The notes under the pieces are model-generated. The model worked only from the letters and a program-made list of their open reading frames with translations. It made no database searches and had not been told where the DNA came from. DNA of 64,000 nt from Lachnospiraceae bacterium (GTDB lineage Bacteria > Bacillota > Clostridia > Lachnospirales > Lachnospiraceae). Of this stretch, positions 9,701 through 16,564 are shown one piece after another. The position numbers and the translations under genes are program-made. Position 1 is the first letter of the stretch. Each line of letters begins with the position of its first letter. The stretch spans positions 30,586-94,585 of the forward strand of contig CAJSZQ010000015.1 of assembly GCA_910574185.1 (NCBI GenBank), in the 5' to 3' direction.

Positions 9701-11095
9701 TTTCTCTTGCTTCTCTGCTTCTTTGTCAATTGCTTCTTCAATCGTTGCAATTGTCTCTTCATCTTCTATCTTCTCCGCCTGAATGCTATAATTCTTATCT
9801 TTCTCAAAGGAACTCTCCGGTCCGCTTAAGGTGATGACAGTTCCGTCTATCTCCGTCGTCAGCTCAACCGTTGCCTCCTCCGGAACTTCCTCATTTGTCT
9901 CTTCCCCTTCGGTCTTCTCATTCTCTTCCGCCAGTCCATCCTCGTTATTTTCTCCGGTTTCTTTATTATCTCCGTCGGATTCCGCGTCGTTCTTATCCGT
10001 TTCCGTTCCTTCTTCCCCTTCGTTTCCGTCCGTTGCTTCCTTCGGCTCTTCATCCAGCCCCTTATACTCTTCCTCCATATCTGTTATCTTCAGATACTCG
10101 GAAATCTGCTCGTTATTCACATCGTATGTATTTTCCTTAACCTGATTATCACTGTTTCCCTCGATAACCTTTATCTCATGATTCTCTTTATTATAGGAAG
10201 AAACAATTCCCATCTGACGCTCTGTCTCTTCATTTTCTTTCTCAAAGAAAACAATGTCTCCGGCTTCCGGCTCATATTCTTTATCCGCTGTGAGGTAAAC
10301 GATTTTATTTCCCCCATCGGCCTCTACGAATTTGCTATACCATTCGGCCGTATTCATCTCCGCCGGGAACATTTCAGAAGATGCAAGCCCTGCATAATAC
10401 ATACAGAAGTTTACAAAGGACGCATCCCAATCTGTATACGGGTCTCCTGCAAATTGTCCATACCGGGTATATCCTTTGTGGCTTCCGTCCTCTGCAACCG
10501 TATAGTTATCAATACTTTCTTTATAATCAAGCTGCAGCCTTGCCGCAATTACCAGATTTTCGCCCCAGTTTTCTTTCCACTCCACACCCTCATACTGTGC
10601 TGTCCACTGGGATTCTTCTTCTACATCTGCAGACTTGTCGATATAACATTCTTCCTCATGCTGATGTTCCTCTTTTCCGCAGGAAAGCTGTTTCGTATAA
10701 CATTCCTCTCCATGCGTATGACCTTCAGATTCTTCCTGTCCGCAGACTAATACGGATTCCGACTGATAGCATTCATCTATATGCTGATGCTCTTCACTTT
10801 CTTCCTGCCCGCAAACCAATACAGATTCTTCCTGATAGCACGTCTCCGTATGCTGGTGTCCGCCGCCTTCTTCCTGACCGCAGTTCAAAGCGTCGCTGTA
10901 ACATTCGTCCGTATGCTGATGCTCTTCCTTTCCACACTTTGGTTCTCCCGTCGTAGCGATTCCGGCTCTTGACAGTCCCCAAATGACGCCAGCCACTACC
11001 ATAACTGCAAACACAGCCGTAACAGTCCTGAACCTCCTGTGTTTCTTCTGCTTTTTCCCTAACTCATTTAAATATTCTCTCACAAGTTCCTGCAT
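6704..11095 (-). CDS. Pilus tip adhesin: CG-EEHxH repeats, CHAP-like, fibro-slime/PA14, Cna-B, LPSTG
   Basis: A 1463-residue surface protein. In order: a basic N-terminus and membrane/signal segment (24-41); five Cys/His-rich repeats of type CGxEE-HxH-xxECY (54-151); a CHAP-like domain (about 165-340); an acidic Glu/Asp linker (341-415); a beta domain; a fibro-slime/PA14-like region (about 690-1015, with GDDDFWLFIDG and FYMERGG) expected to bind ligand; two to three Cna-B domains (from about 1030); sorting signal LPSTGG, membrane helix and RKKRRG. It is first among the covalent pilus subunits and the largest, which is typical of tip adhesins. The CHAP-like domain lacks the expected catalytic residues: Asp224 replaces the Cys of W-C-A-x-F-V, and Gln294 replaces the His before VGIV. 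It is probably a binding rather than peptidase domain. Confidence 0.8.
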   Translation of the reverse strand: MQELVREYLNELGKKQKKHRRFRTVTAVFAVMVVAGVIWGLSRAGIATTGEPKCGKEEHQHTDECYSDALNCGQEEGGGHQHTETCYQEESVLVCGQEESEEHQHIDECYQSESVLVCGQEESEGHTHGEECYTKQLSCGKEEHQHEEECYIDKSADVEEESQWTAQYEGVEWKENWGENLVIAARLQLDYKESIDNYTVAEDGSHKGYTRYGQFAGDPYTDWDASFVNFCMYYAGLASSEMFPAEMNTAEWYSKFVEADGGNKIVYLTADKEYEPEAGDIVFFEKENEETERQMGIVSSYNKENHEIKVIEGNSDNQVKENTYDVNNEQISEYLKITDMEEEYKGLDEEPKEATDGNEGEEGTETDKNDAESDGDNKETGENNEDGLAEENEKTEGEETNEEVPEEATVELTTEIDGTVITLSGPESSFEKDKNYSIQAEKIEDEETIATIEEAIDKEAEKQEKKVENYQAFDIKLLVDGEEVQPLGPVSVKFSGQEVVESVEDETTEVNVIHVDENTGETTDMEATATEEKEVVIETEHFSVYVYVNLTDVDIFGKINVTVEHWGEKITTINGSADASAGTDTVYTNGNTTINTKEINTEIYSTDTIEIPNEYYADVTELSKICNVRTDVNYTANKVWVTNDVSNKGVETWKEGTYQEYDLSSDGTIDNLKEGSIIRFLYTPKKESNTKKTDVVFYDYDISDGYFYNASGGDKNQNSANTRKYLKTAEKGINQETNFSGSGNKLAVGQHASGNRSSWVSTATYNGLYLNRTNGKFSNGLGKIIEGVVGDTLTSENGDLKFNVQAPKSLFAAGTGTTVYNQYKLGFKQNGDTYTLQYVNDGGKQRTGDLTKISTYKYSTGDVCSNLFWPLDGLGRQPGDPDLGGTYGEYKYLEGDGGTHARNDDALTDDKTKNHNWHFGMSYAMEFKVGDYTGPMEFYFRGDDDFWLFIDGIKAVDIGGIHPAVGESIDLRAWMQEKGLLEDKTKNHTLKVFYMERGGFGSCCYMQFILPEAVPITVPEMETTEYSISKAWADNNNPYRPTKVEVTLVQECKDENDNVISSQPTSEKIILPQEDGSWTYKWTGLPKVNGQTQGRYDYTYTAKEMNLPPGYTSVIDPNDSGKLVNALIPVSVTVEKNWINDAGTLEKYRPSEVILRLYSSKDEGKTWEAYRDKEDKHRDVTLKASENWSPKTIDNLPEYCEYQLDENTGLYTAKKVFYSVKEMYYGTDGDLHPVDEGGQMAGADGAKYKVSYSAGSSTSQDTPATLTVTNTLLTKFDMVKRGTDAETGNLEGAKFILTPKSDDTDEELLMPEGNKDETEQELPTYDGISTSKGIEWTARTSEKQTEIIPGTYIMKEVEAPAGYMLSGVEWVVTVTKIENETGSTIKAVVTLNDENKTPVEPVEVNNDVNGELIFVYAFIDEILYELPSTGGPGTYWYMFGGLLLMTTATLITYRKKRRGVLRS

Positions 11096-11118
11096 CTTCT
11101 CACCTTCTTAATGCATAC

Positions 11119-11145
11119 CTTAACGAACGTAAGTCGTTCGTTAAG
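11119..11145. repeat. Inverted repeat between signal peptidase and adhesin genes
   Basis: CTTAACGAACG (11119-11129) pairs perfectly with CGTTCGTTAAG (11135-11145) across a 5-nt loop, in the 58-nt gap before the adhesin. No U-run follows on the minus strand, so it is more likely an mRNA hairpin or protein-binding site than a terminator. Confidence 0.5.
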
Positions 11146-11153
11146 TATAGTTT

Positions 11154-11783
11154 CTAGTTCCTATTTGAATCAGCGTGCGCCTCAAAATCACGTCCTATCT
11201 TTGTCAGCGGCCACACTCTGACGACTGCTTTCCCTACAATTTGCTCATTTTGTACACATCCTATTGACCTTATACGGCTATCAAGAGATACCGCTCTGTT
11301 GTCCCCCAATACGAAATACATTCCATCCGGAACCTGATAAGGAAAGTCAAGTTCACATTTCCCCAAACTACTTTTCGCAAGATAAGGCTCTTCCAGCAGC
11401 TCATCATTGACATATACGCCGCCCTTTTTATCAATATCTATCTTATCCCCCGATGTTCCGATAACGCGCTTTAGAAATATATTTCCTCCATAATAGAATC
11501 CGATAATATCTCCCGGTTCTATTTCCTCGGTCTGATGAAGAAATATCACCTCATCCGCCTCGAAGGTCGGCGACATACTAGAACCGTTTACCTTTATCAG
11601 TACAAAAATCCTTGTTACTGCCAGCGCTGCCACAGCCGCTACCACAATCAGCACTCCTGCGATATTTAAAAGCGCCTTCCGAAAATTTCTCCCCGATTCC
11701 ACTCTTGCCAGCTCTACCTGTAGATTTTCTATAGATGGTATATCGCCAAGTTCCGGCTGACCCTTTTCTTTCTTCTTATCCAT
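11154..11783 (-). CDS. lepB: Type I signal peptidase of the pilus operon
   Basis: A 209-residue membrane serine protease that removes signal peptides outside the membrane. One N-terminal membrane helix (about 38-60) is followed by the catalytic Ser69 in GSSMSPTF and Lys105 in IFLKRVIG, plus the conserved GDNRAVSLDSR box. A Lys general base makes it the prokaryotic type, not the His-type SipW. Start ATG 11783 overlaps the upstream gene's stop by 8 nt and has GGGTGAG before it; upstream in-frame starts would lie inside that gene. The clustering with pilins and TasA-like proteins suggests dedicated processing of their signal peptides. Confidence 0.9.
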   Translation of the reverse strand: MDKKKEKGQPELGDIPSIENLQVELARVESGRNFRKALLNIAGVLIVVAAVAALAVTRIFVLIKVNGSSMSPTFEADEVIFLHQTEEIEPGDIIGFYYGGNIFLKRVIGTSGDKIDIDKKGGVYVNDELLEEPYLAKSSLGKCELDFPYQVPDGMYFVLGDNRAVSLDSRIRSIGCVQNEQIVGKAVVRVWPLTKIGRDFEAHADSNRN

Positions 11784-12366
11784 GAGTCTCACCCGAAGCC
11801 GTCGTCCTGATATAACCAGCTTCATCTCCTGAACCCATACCGGTTCTCTGTCCGGTATCTGTATCAGGCTGACCGCCCCCGAATGCCGTATATCTGGCGC
11901 GAGAAGTCGTCGTTTTCCTTCGGATACCTGCCCTCCATCCAGATTCAAATGGAACCTGCTTCTCCTCCGGCAGTTCTGGTACTACTGACATTCGGGATGT
12001 ATGCTCGCCAAGCCTTCTGATATTCATCAGATACTGGTCTGCCGCCTGCTGAGCAACCTCGAAAACGCCATTCAGCTTAAGCGCCGCCTCAGCAATAGAG
12101 CCCGCTTCTTCCAGTTCTATTACTCTGTTCAGCTTCATCTCCTCTAACGTCCCCTTAAGAGCTGAAATCTGTGCATCCTTCTGATTTAGACGCTCATCCT
12201 TCACATTCAGTTTTCCAATCAGCCTCTCATACCGCTCGGTAAGTTCCGCAAGCGCTGCATTCGCTTCATCCGACTCCCTCTGCAGCCGCTCCGTCTCCTT
12301 GCATTGAACGAGAAGCATTTTCAACAGTTCCCTTCTTCTTAGTCTGCGTAATTCTTTATCTGCCAT
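11776..12366 (-). CDS. Coiled-coil protein of the pilus operon, unknown function
   Basis: A 196-residue soluble protein without signal peptide. Residues 1-90 are a Leu/Glu/Arg-rich coiled coil that starts MADKELRRLRRRELLKML. The C-terminal 60 residues are Gly/Arg/Thr-rich and probably disordered (FGGGQPDTDTGQRTGMGSGD). Proteins with this 'DKELRRLRRxELLxML' opening occur beside signal-peptidase and pilus genes in Lachnospiraceae, but I know of no assigned function. Its 3' end overlaps the signal peptidase gene, so the two are coupled. A cytoplasmic scaffold or regulator of pilus assembly is conceivable but not supported by any motif. Confidence 0.6.
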   Translation of the reverse strand: MADKELRRLRRRELLKMLLVQCKETERLQRESDEANAALAELTERYERLIGKLNVKDERLNQKDAQISALKGTLEEMKLNRVIELEEAGSIAEAALKLNGVFEVAQQAADQYLMNIRRLGEHTSRMSVVPELPEEKQVPFESGWRAGIRRKTTTSRARYTAFGGGQPDTDTGQRTGMGSGDEAGYIRTTASGETHG

Positions 12367-12373
12367 ATCACAC

Positions 12374-12859
12374 CTACTCTAATTCGTCGCTATATTCTGC
12401 TCCCGTTTTCCGTTCTGCATCGTCAAGCGCTCCGTCAATAATCTTAATCAGTTCCAATAATGAGCGGAAATGTACGCTCCTGTTTTCCTCTAAATATGTT
12501 ACCTTACCCTGCCAACTGCTATGCTGTCTATGCTGAACACGAATCGCAAAGGTTCCAAGATGTCCATGCTGTCTTAACAGTTCATCATCTTTCAAAATTC
12601 TCTTCATCCTTTCCTTTTTTCGGTAATAATGCGTATTGCCATATATATCTCTGTCATTTGTTCCCATAAAAGGAAATCCCAATGCATTAAATAACTCTTC
12701 TGCAACCCGGATAATCTTCTCATATCCCATAAAAGGGATTCCTTGTTCCCGATATCCATGATACAGACGTCCTTCTGTTCTGCCTTCGCCATTTCTGTCA
12801 ATGCATAATACAATTCCATTCGGAGAGTCTATATATCCGAAATCCTCCGTCATTCGCAT
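12374..12859 (-). CDS. Hypothetical protein, first gene of the pilus operon
   Basis: A 161-residue cytoplasmic protein with no membrane segment or motif I recognise. It contains an aromatic N-terminal part (SPNGIVLCIDRNG, GRLYHGYREQGIPF) and a basic middle (RKKERMKRILKDDELLRQHG) followed by HLGTFAIRVQHRQHSSWQG. The basic patch and the strand-rich tail could bind nucleic acid, but this is a guess. ATG 12859 follows GGAAGG at 5 nt. It is 7 nt before the coiled-coil gene and follows the putative operator at 12896, so a regulatory role for the operon is possible. Confidence 0.5.
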   Translation of the reverse strand: MRMTEDFGYIDSPNGIVLCIDRNGEGRTEGRLYHGYREQGIPFMGYEKIIRVAEELFNALGFPFMGTNDRDIYGNTHYYRKKERMKRILKDDELLRQHGHLGTFAIRVQHRQHSSWQGKVTYLEENRSVHFRSLLELIKIIDGALDDAERKTGAEYSDELE

Positions 12860-12895
12860 CACATCCTTCCCGCAGAACTCTATTATTTCACTCTA

Positions 12896-12913
12896 ATTTA
12901 CAGTTCTGTAAAT
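12896..12913. promoter_or_regulatory. Perfect palindrome upstream of the pilus operon
   Basis: ATTTACAG-TT-CTGTAAAT, 8-bp arms with a 2-nt centre, 36 nt upstream of the first pilus gene. On the minus strand it begins with TTTACA, a fair -35 box. It has the size and symmetry of an operator for a dimeric repressor or activator. Confidence 0.55.
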
Positions 12914-12976
12914 CTTCCGAATCTTTTTCTACGCGCTTCCATGTATAGCATTTCTCTTAAATCTATTTAATTTAAG

Positions 12977-13002
12977 AAAAAGCGGTACAACGCCCGCTTT
13001 TT
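12977..13002. terminator. Bidirectional terminator upstream of the pilus operon
   Basis: AAAAAGCGG (12977-12985) pairs with CCGCTTTTT (12994-13002) around an 8-nt loop, giving a U-tract on either strand. It lies about 120 nt upstream of the pilus operon. It could insulate the operon from upstream transcription or act as a leader attenuator if the promoter is further upstream. Confidence 0.65.
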
Positions 13003-13209
13003 ACTGGTTTTCGACAAAATTCGACCACAATTTTGACCCCTATATAAAAAAATCGAAATTTTCAATATTTAATAATTGTTCTTTTTTTTAGAAATTTCCG
13101 TTATATGCGCTACCCTTTTTACGACCATTTAAAGATAAATTTTTTTACCATTATTTACCAATATTTGCTTATCAAGCAATTTTTGATGCCGATATATTAT
13201 ATAGTCGCG

Positions 13210-13237
13210 TTGACAATTCCTTAATAAATGATATAAT
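13210..13237 (+). promoter_or_regulatory. Consensus sigma-A promoter for a small RNA
   Basis: TTGACA (13210-13215), 16-nt spacer, TATAAT (13232-13237) on the plus strand. All surrounding genes are on the minus strand and no open reading frame follows, so this promoter appears to drive a non-coding transcript. Confidence 0.7.
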
Positions 13238-13243
13238 TTAAAT

Positions 13244-13358
13244 TAGAAATAATAATTCTTATTATAATTTTTCATGATTTTTACTCTTAAAGTAAATAGC
13301 TTTAGGAGATTTTCTATATTTTTTAACTCCTAAAGTAAATAGCTCTAGGAGCTTTTTT
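13244..13358 (+). ncRNA. Candidate small RNA with two tandem hairpin units
   Basis: About 115 nt from a consensus promoter to a T-rich terminator. It contains two near-identical 26-nt units (13283-13308 and 13326-13351), differing at two positions; each folds as CTC-Y-TA ... TAGGAG, and the change at the stem position keeps pairing (T-G in unit 1, C-G in unit 2). The second unit is followed by CTTTTTTATTTTT and acts as the terminator. No coding potential seen. Function unknown; repeated hairpins may titrate a protein or base-pair with targets. Confidence 0.55.
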
Positions 13359-13381
13359 ATTTTTGTGAGTATCGCACTGAT

Positions 13382-13422
13382 TACCTGCTTCCTTCAAGCC
13401 TTTTATAATCAGGAAGCAGGTA
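13382..13422. repeat. Stem-loop, 12-bp perfect stem
   Basis: TACCTGCTTCCT (13382-13393) pairs with AGGAAGCAGGTA (13411-13422) over a 17-nt loop. There is no adjacent U-run, so it is not a simple terminator. It lies between the small-RNA candidate and the GH32 terminator. Confidence 0.5.
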
Positions 13423-13473
13423 TAGAATAAAGATTGTGCTTCAGCGCATCCGTATACTTCGGATAAACGCACA

Positions 13474-13510
13474 TAAAACGAGGTGTCGCCATCTCGCACA
13501 ACACCTCGTT
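13474..13510 (-). terminator. Terminator of the GH32 gene
   Basis: AACGAGGTGT (13477-13486) pairs with ACACCTCGTT (13501-13510). On the minus strand the stem is followed by TTTTATG. It lies about 70 nt after the GH32 stop codon. Confidence 0.7.
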
Positions 13511-13581
13511 AATTATTACTCTGTTTTCTGATTTTCTTTTTTCTGAAGATAAAACATTGCCTTTTGTGTTTCAATTTCTGC

Positions 13582-14907
13582 TCACTCTTCTTCGGGCAAA
13601 TACATCGTTTCTATCTCCCCCGTCAGCTCGTCGCCCAGTCCATACACTACGCTGCTGATTACATATTGTCCGTCATTCACAAAGATTTCAATCAAGTTCG
13701 GAGATACAAAAATATCCAGCTCATATCTTCCCGCAAGTTTTGGCGTTATACTTACCAATTTATGGTCCGTTATCCCTGCAAACACTCCGCTCCTGTCAGT
13801 CCAGACGGCGTCCTCTTCTTCCCAGATACGGTAACCTCCCACATTCAGGCTCTCTCCCTTCGCAAGGACAGTTCTGATACGGCATGGCATTCCCGGCATA
13901 TTATACTTTTCCGACGTTTCTTTTCCGAAATACTTCTCCACATTCGGATGTACGCGAAAATAAATATGTCCGTCCTCAAGGTCAATCACTCTGGGCTGAC
14001 ACATCATGCCAATCCAGGTCTTTCTGTCCGACGCCTTCACCGCTTCCGGCATACGCATCCACGCAAGCATCACTCGTCTGCCCGCTTCATCTACATTCGT
14101 CTGCACCGCATAGAGGTCTAATCCATAATCCACATACCTGCACTCTGACAACAGTGTTAACCTACAGGTCTCTCCGTCAAAACCAGCCCTTGCACAGACT
14201 GCATGGTGTCGATATCCCATCTCATCCGCCGCCACATACATAGGAGAACCCAGAAAAATATAGTCTTCTCCCACCGGAAAAATATCAGGACATTCCAAAA
14301 TTCTTCCGAACTGTCTGTCCCGGAGCTGATTCATATACTCCCAGTCCATGCCATTCCCGCTTCGATAAAACACCGCGCGCCCTATTTCCTCCCGATAAGT
14401 ACTTCCAAGGACCATATAATACACGCCATTCTCTTCCCACACCTTGGGGTCTCTGGTATGGACCGCATCTGCAGTCTCTTCCTCCCGGCATACCGGAATA
14501 ATCTGATTTTTCCCTTTCCAGTTATCAAACTGCATTCCATTCTCCGACACCAGAACAGCCTGGCTCGTCTCATAACAGTCATGAGGCGCATGATGAATAT
14601 TTTCCATATCCTCTTCCAGATACCGCACCGCTGAATAATAAAGGTACAATTTCCCATTCTTCTCCAGCGCGCTCCCTGAAAAAACTCCATTCCTGTCATA
14701 TCCCTTAGTAGGAAACAAAGCAATATCCCCATGCTCCCAGCGCACCAAATCTTCACTTACCGCATGCCCCCAGTGCATGGTCCCCCACATAGGCCCATAA
14801 GGAAAATACTGATAAAACAAATGATATTTCCCCTGGAAATATATAAAACCATTCGGGTCATTCATCCAGTTCCCCGGAGCCCTCAAATGCAATACATCTC
14901 TTACCAT
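13582..14907 (-). CDS. GH32 beta-fructosidase (sucrose/fructan hydrolase)
   Basis: A 441-residue intracellular glycoside hydrolase (no signal peptide) of family GH32, which releases terminal fructose from sucrose, sucrose-6-phosphate or fructo-oligosaccharides. The three signature sites are visible: WMNDPNG with nucleophile Asp17, HTRDPK with Asp153 (transition-state stabiliser), and the ECPD motif with acid/base Glu205. A C-terminal beta-sandwich follows from about residue 330. It is monocistronic, with its own consensus promoter and terminator. An ABC importer lies 0.8 kb upstream beyond repeat elements and may feed it, but no shared operator was seen. Fructose could be phosphorylated by the ROK kinase fusion at 20334 or by a kinase elsewhere. 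Confidence 0.9.
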   Translation of the reverse strand: MVRDVLHLRAPGNWMNDPNGFIYFQGKYHLFYQYFPYGPMWGTMHWGHAVSEDLVRWEHGDIALFPTKGYDRNGVFSGSALEKNGKLYLYYSAVRYLEEDMENIHHAPHDCYETSQAVLVSENGMQFDNWKGKNQIIPVCREEETADAVHTRDPKVWEENGVYYMVLGSTYREEIGRAVFYRSGNGMDWEYMNQLRDRQFGRILECPDIFPVGEDYIFLGSPMYVAADEMGYRHHAVCARAGFDGETCRLTLLSECRYVDYGLDLYAVQTNVDEAGRRVMLAWMRMPEAVKASDRKTWIGMMCQPRVIDLEDGHIYFRVHPNVEKYFGKETSEKYNMPGMPCRIRTVLAKGESLNVGGYRIWEEEDAVWTDRSGVFAGITDHKLVSITPKLAGRYELDIFVSPNLIEIFVNDGQYVISSVVYGLGDELTGEIETMYLPEEE

Positions 14908-14953
14908 ATTTCTGCCAATCCTTTTCTTACAAAACTAAATTTATCCTTCTATT

Positions 14954-14982
14954 ATTATATAGCCACACCATGTCACTGTCAA
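14954..14982 (-). promoter_or_regulatory. Consensus promoter of the GH32 gene
   Basis: On the minus strand: TTGACA (14982-14977), 17-nt spacer, TATAAT (14959-14954), giving a leader of about 40 nt. Both boxes match the consensus perfectly; no clear operator overlaps it. Confidence 0.75.
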
Positions 14983-15021
14983 AATCTCTCTCTAAATTTT
15001 TTATCATACAGAAGTTTTTAT

Positions 15022-15262
15022 GTTACAGTTCACAGGTCATCTGGTAAACAGCGGGTTGAATCAGGAGCAGGTCTCTAAGCGGACAATTCAGGAGTGCTTT
15101 TCATGGAATTGAAATAGCAGCTTATGCAGACTTAGACGCGAAGGCTTTCCTGAGCGGCTTAGTCTGCGTGAGCTGCCAGTTCAATGGAATGTTACTCCGT
15201 CTGCTTAGAGACCTGCTCCTGATTCAACCCGCGTCCGGCAGGTGACATTTGAACAGTAACCG
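15022..15262. repeat. Long-hairpin element, copy 1
   Basis: Perfect 30-bp inverted arms (15051-15080 and 15203-15232, starting GCGGGTTGAATCAGG) with imperfect outer extensions to about 15022 and 15262 (GTTAC-GTTCA type ends). The inner part forms a second, shorter hairpin with the core GCGAAGGCTTTCCTGAGC (15138-15155), which recurs in the element at 23588. No coding capacity. It resembles a REP/MITE-like repeat. Confidence 0.7.
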
Positions 15263-15303
15263 TTTTTATCGTACTACAGCCAATAAACAGCAGATTAAGC
15301 CAG

Positions 15304-15343
15304 AAAGGCGTCTGACTGGTTTCGGAACCGGTCAGGCGCCTTT
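15304..15343. terminator. Imperfect hairpin, possible terminator of the ABC operon
   Basis: AAAGGCGTCTGACTGGTT pairs with AACCGGTCAGGCGCCTTT around TCGG, about 16 of 18 paired. It is only weakly U-rich at its ends. It lies about 360 nt beyond the last permease gene, across two repeat elements, so its role is uncertain. Confidence 0.35.
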
Positions 15344-15345
15344 CC

Positions 15346-15509
15346 TAGAGCGTGTTTGAAAATTGCTTTTTGCAAGATGCCGTCCCAATTTGCATCAGAT
15401 TTTATGCTGGATTTGGGAGGTGTAGTGGGCTACATTGACCAAATTCAGCGTAAAATCTGGTGTGAAGTGGGGCGACAGATTGCAGGAATGAATTTTCAAA
15501 CACGCTCTA
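15346..15509. mobile_element. MITE with 19-bp perfect terminal inverted repeats
   Basis: 164 bp bounded by TAGAGCGTGTTTGAAAATT (15346-15364) and its exact reverse complement (15491-15509). The ends begin with TA, compatible with a TA target duplication as made by Tc1/IS630-type elements. No transposase is inside, so it would be mobilised in trans. A lone copy of the same end lies over the stop codon of the LacI gene at 36298. Confidence 0.75.
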
Positions 15510-15510
15510 G

Positions 15511-15700
15511 TATAATTCACACTAATTACCGATACGTTTCACGCAGGATAAATTTTCAGCCTGCAAGGCCGGCTGAACGAAGCCATGCGGCGGTATTGTT
15601 CAGCAAGCCGACGCGGCAGATGAGCGAATAGACAAGGAAGTTTAGCGGAATATAATGCAAACCAGCTTCCATCCGCCTCCACCTGTCAATATGTAAATGT
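15511..15700. repeat. Dispersed repeat family A, diverged copy
   Basis: Contains TTTTCAGCCTGCAAGGCCGG near its left end and ACAAGGAAGTTTAGCGGAAT near its right end, matching in order the ends of copies at 39733 and 40729. It is diverged from them. It fills the space between the MITE and the end of the ABC permease gene. Confidence 0.5.
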
Positions 15701-15703
15701 TGA

Positions 15704-16564
15704 CTACTTCACTGCTCCGGCAACCACTCCGCCGATAATCTGCTTCTGAAGTACAATATACAGAATCAGAATCGGCATTACGCACAACAGCAGCCCGGCC
15801 ATAATCGTTCCATAATCCGCCGAATATGTGCCGTAGAAGCTATACGTAGACAGCGGAAGCGTCAACAGCTCTTTATCCGTCAGCACCAGCGACGGCAGAA
15901 GGAAATCATTCCAGAATGCCAGCGAATTTAAAATTACCATAGTCGAAATGATTGGTTTCAATAAAGGCAGCACAATTTTAAAAAATGTCTGGGAATGGGT
16001 ACACCCGTCAATATAGGCCGCTTCCTCCAGCGCCATAGGCACATTTCCCTTAATAAACCCATGGAACATGAACACCGACATTGCCATAGAAAATCCCGTA
16101 TGCATAAAAATCAGCGTAATCCTGTGATTCAGAATATTTAACGTACCTCCGTAAATACTTACCAGCGGAATCATAATCGCCTGAAAAGGAATAATCATGG
16201 ACGCTACCATCAGCGCAAATGTAATTCTGGATATCGCATTATTGTGCCGCACTATATAGTAAGCCAGCATCGCTGCAAGCAGCGTAACCAGCACCGTAGC
16301 GGACACTGTCACAAGCAAAGAATTTTTGAATGCATTCAAAAAATCCATCTGTGTAAACGCCTTTACAAAGTTATCGAAAGACAGTCCCTTTATCGTAAAC
16401 AGCCAGGAAAACGGACTTTTTATAATATCTCTTTTCTGCTTCAGCGAATTAATCACTACCATCAGGAACGGAAACATATATGCAATAAAGATAATGACCA
16501 GTCCCGCCATAGCGAGAGCATTGGTTACCTTTCTCTTTGTTCCGCCAATCGTCGTCTGCTTCAT
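15704..16564 (-). CDS. Sugar ABC transporter permease (MalG/CUT1 type)
   Basis: A 286-residue inner-membrane permease with six hydrophobic segments, the second of a CUT1 carbohydrate importer pair. The conserved cytoplasmic EAA loop reads EEAAYIDGCTHSQTFFKIVLP (in pieces: EEAAYIDG ... ILPLLKP), which docks the ATPase. The chain ends QKQIIGGVVAGAVKG-type, as usual for MalG. ATG 16564 shares its A with the stop of the upstream permease (TAATG). Partners are the permease at 16564 and the binding protein at 17448; no ATPase gene is present, so a shared MsmK-like ATPase encoded elsewhere is expected. Substrate is not readable from sequence; sucrose or fructo-oligosaccharide is a guess from the nearby GH32. 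Confidence 0.9.
   Translation of the reverse strand: MKQTTIGGTKRKVTNALAMAGLVIIFIAYMFPFLMVVINSLKQKRDIIKSPFSWLFTIKGLSFDNFVKAFTQMDFLNAFKNSLLVTVSATVLVTLLAAMLAYYIVRHNNAISRITFALMVASMIIPFQAIMIPLVSIYGGTLNILNHRITLIFMHTGFSMAMSVFMFHGFIKGNVPMALEEAAYIDGCTHSQTFFKIVLPLLKPIISTMVILNSLAFWNDFLLPSLVLTDKELLTLPLSTYSFYGTYSADYGTIMAGLLLCVMPILILYIVLQKQIIGGVVAGAVK

Noticed and set aside
10640..10940. Array-like DNA repeats resembling a CRISPR or minisatellite
   Set aside because: The repeats are in frame and encode the CG-EEHxH-xxECY units of the adhesin; there are no constant-length spacers.
13382..13422. Terminator call for the 12-bp stem-loop
   Set aside because: No U-run on either strand; a better terminator with a U-run lies closer to the GH32 stop.
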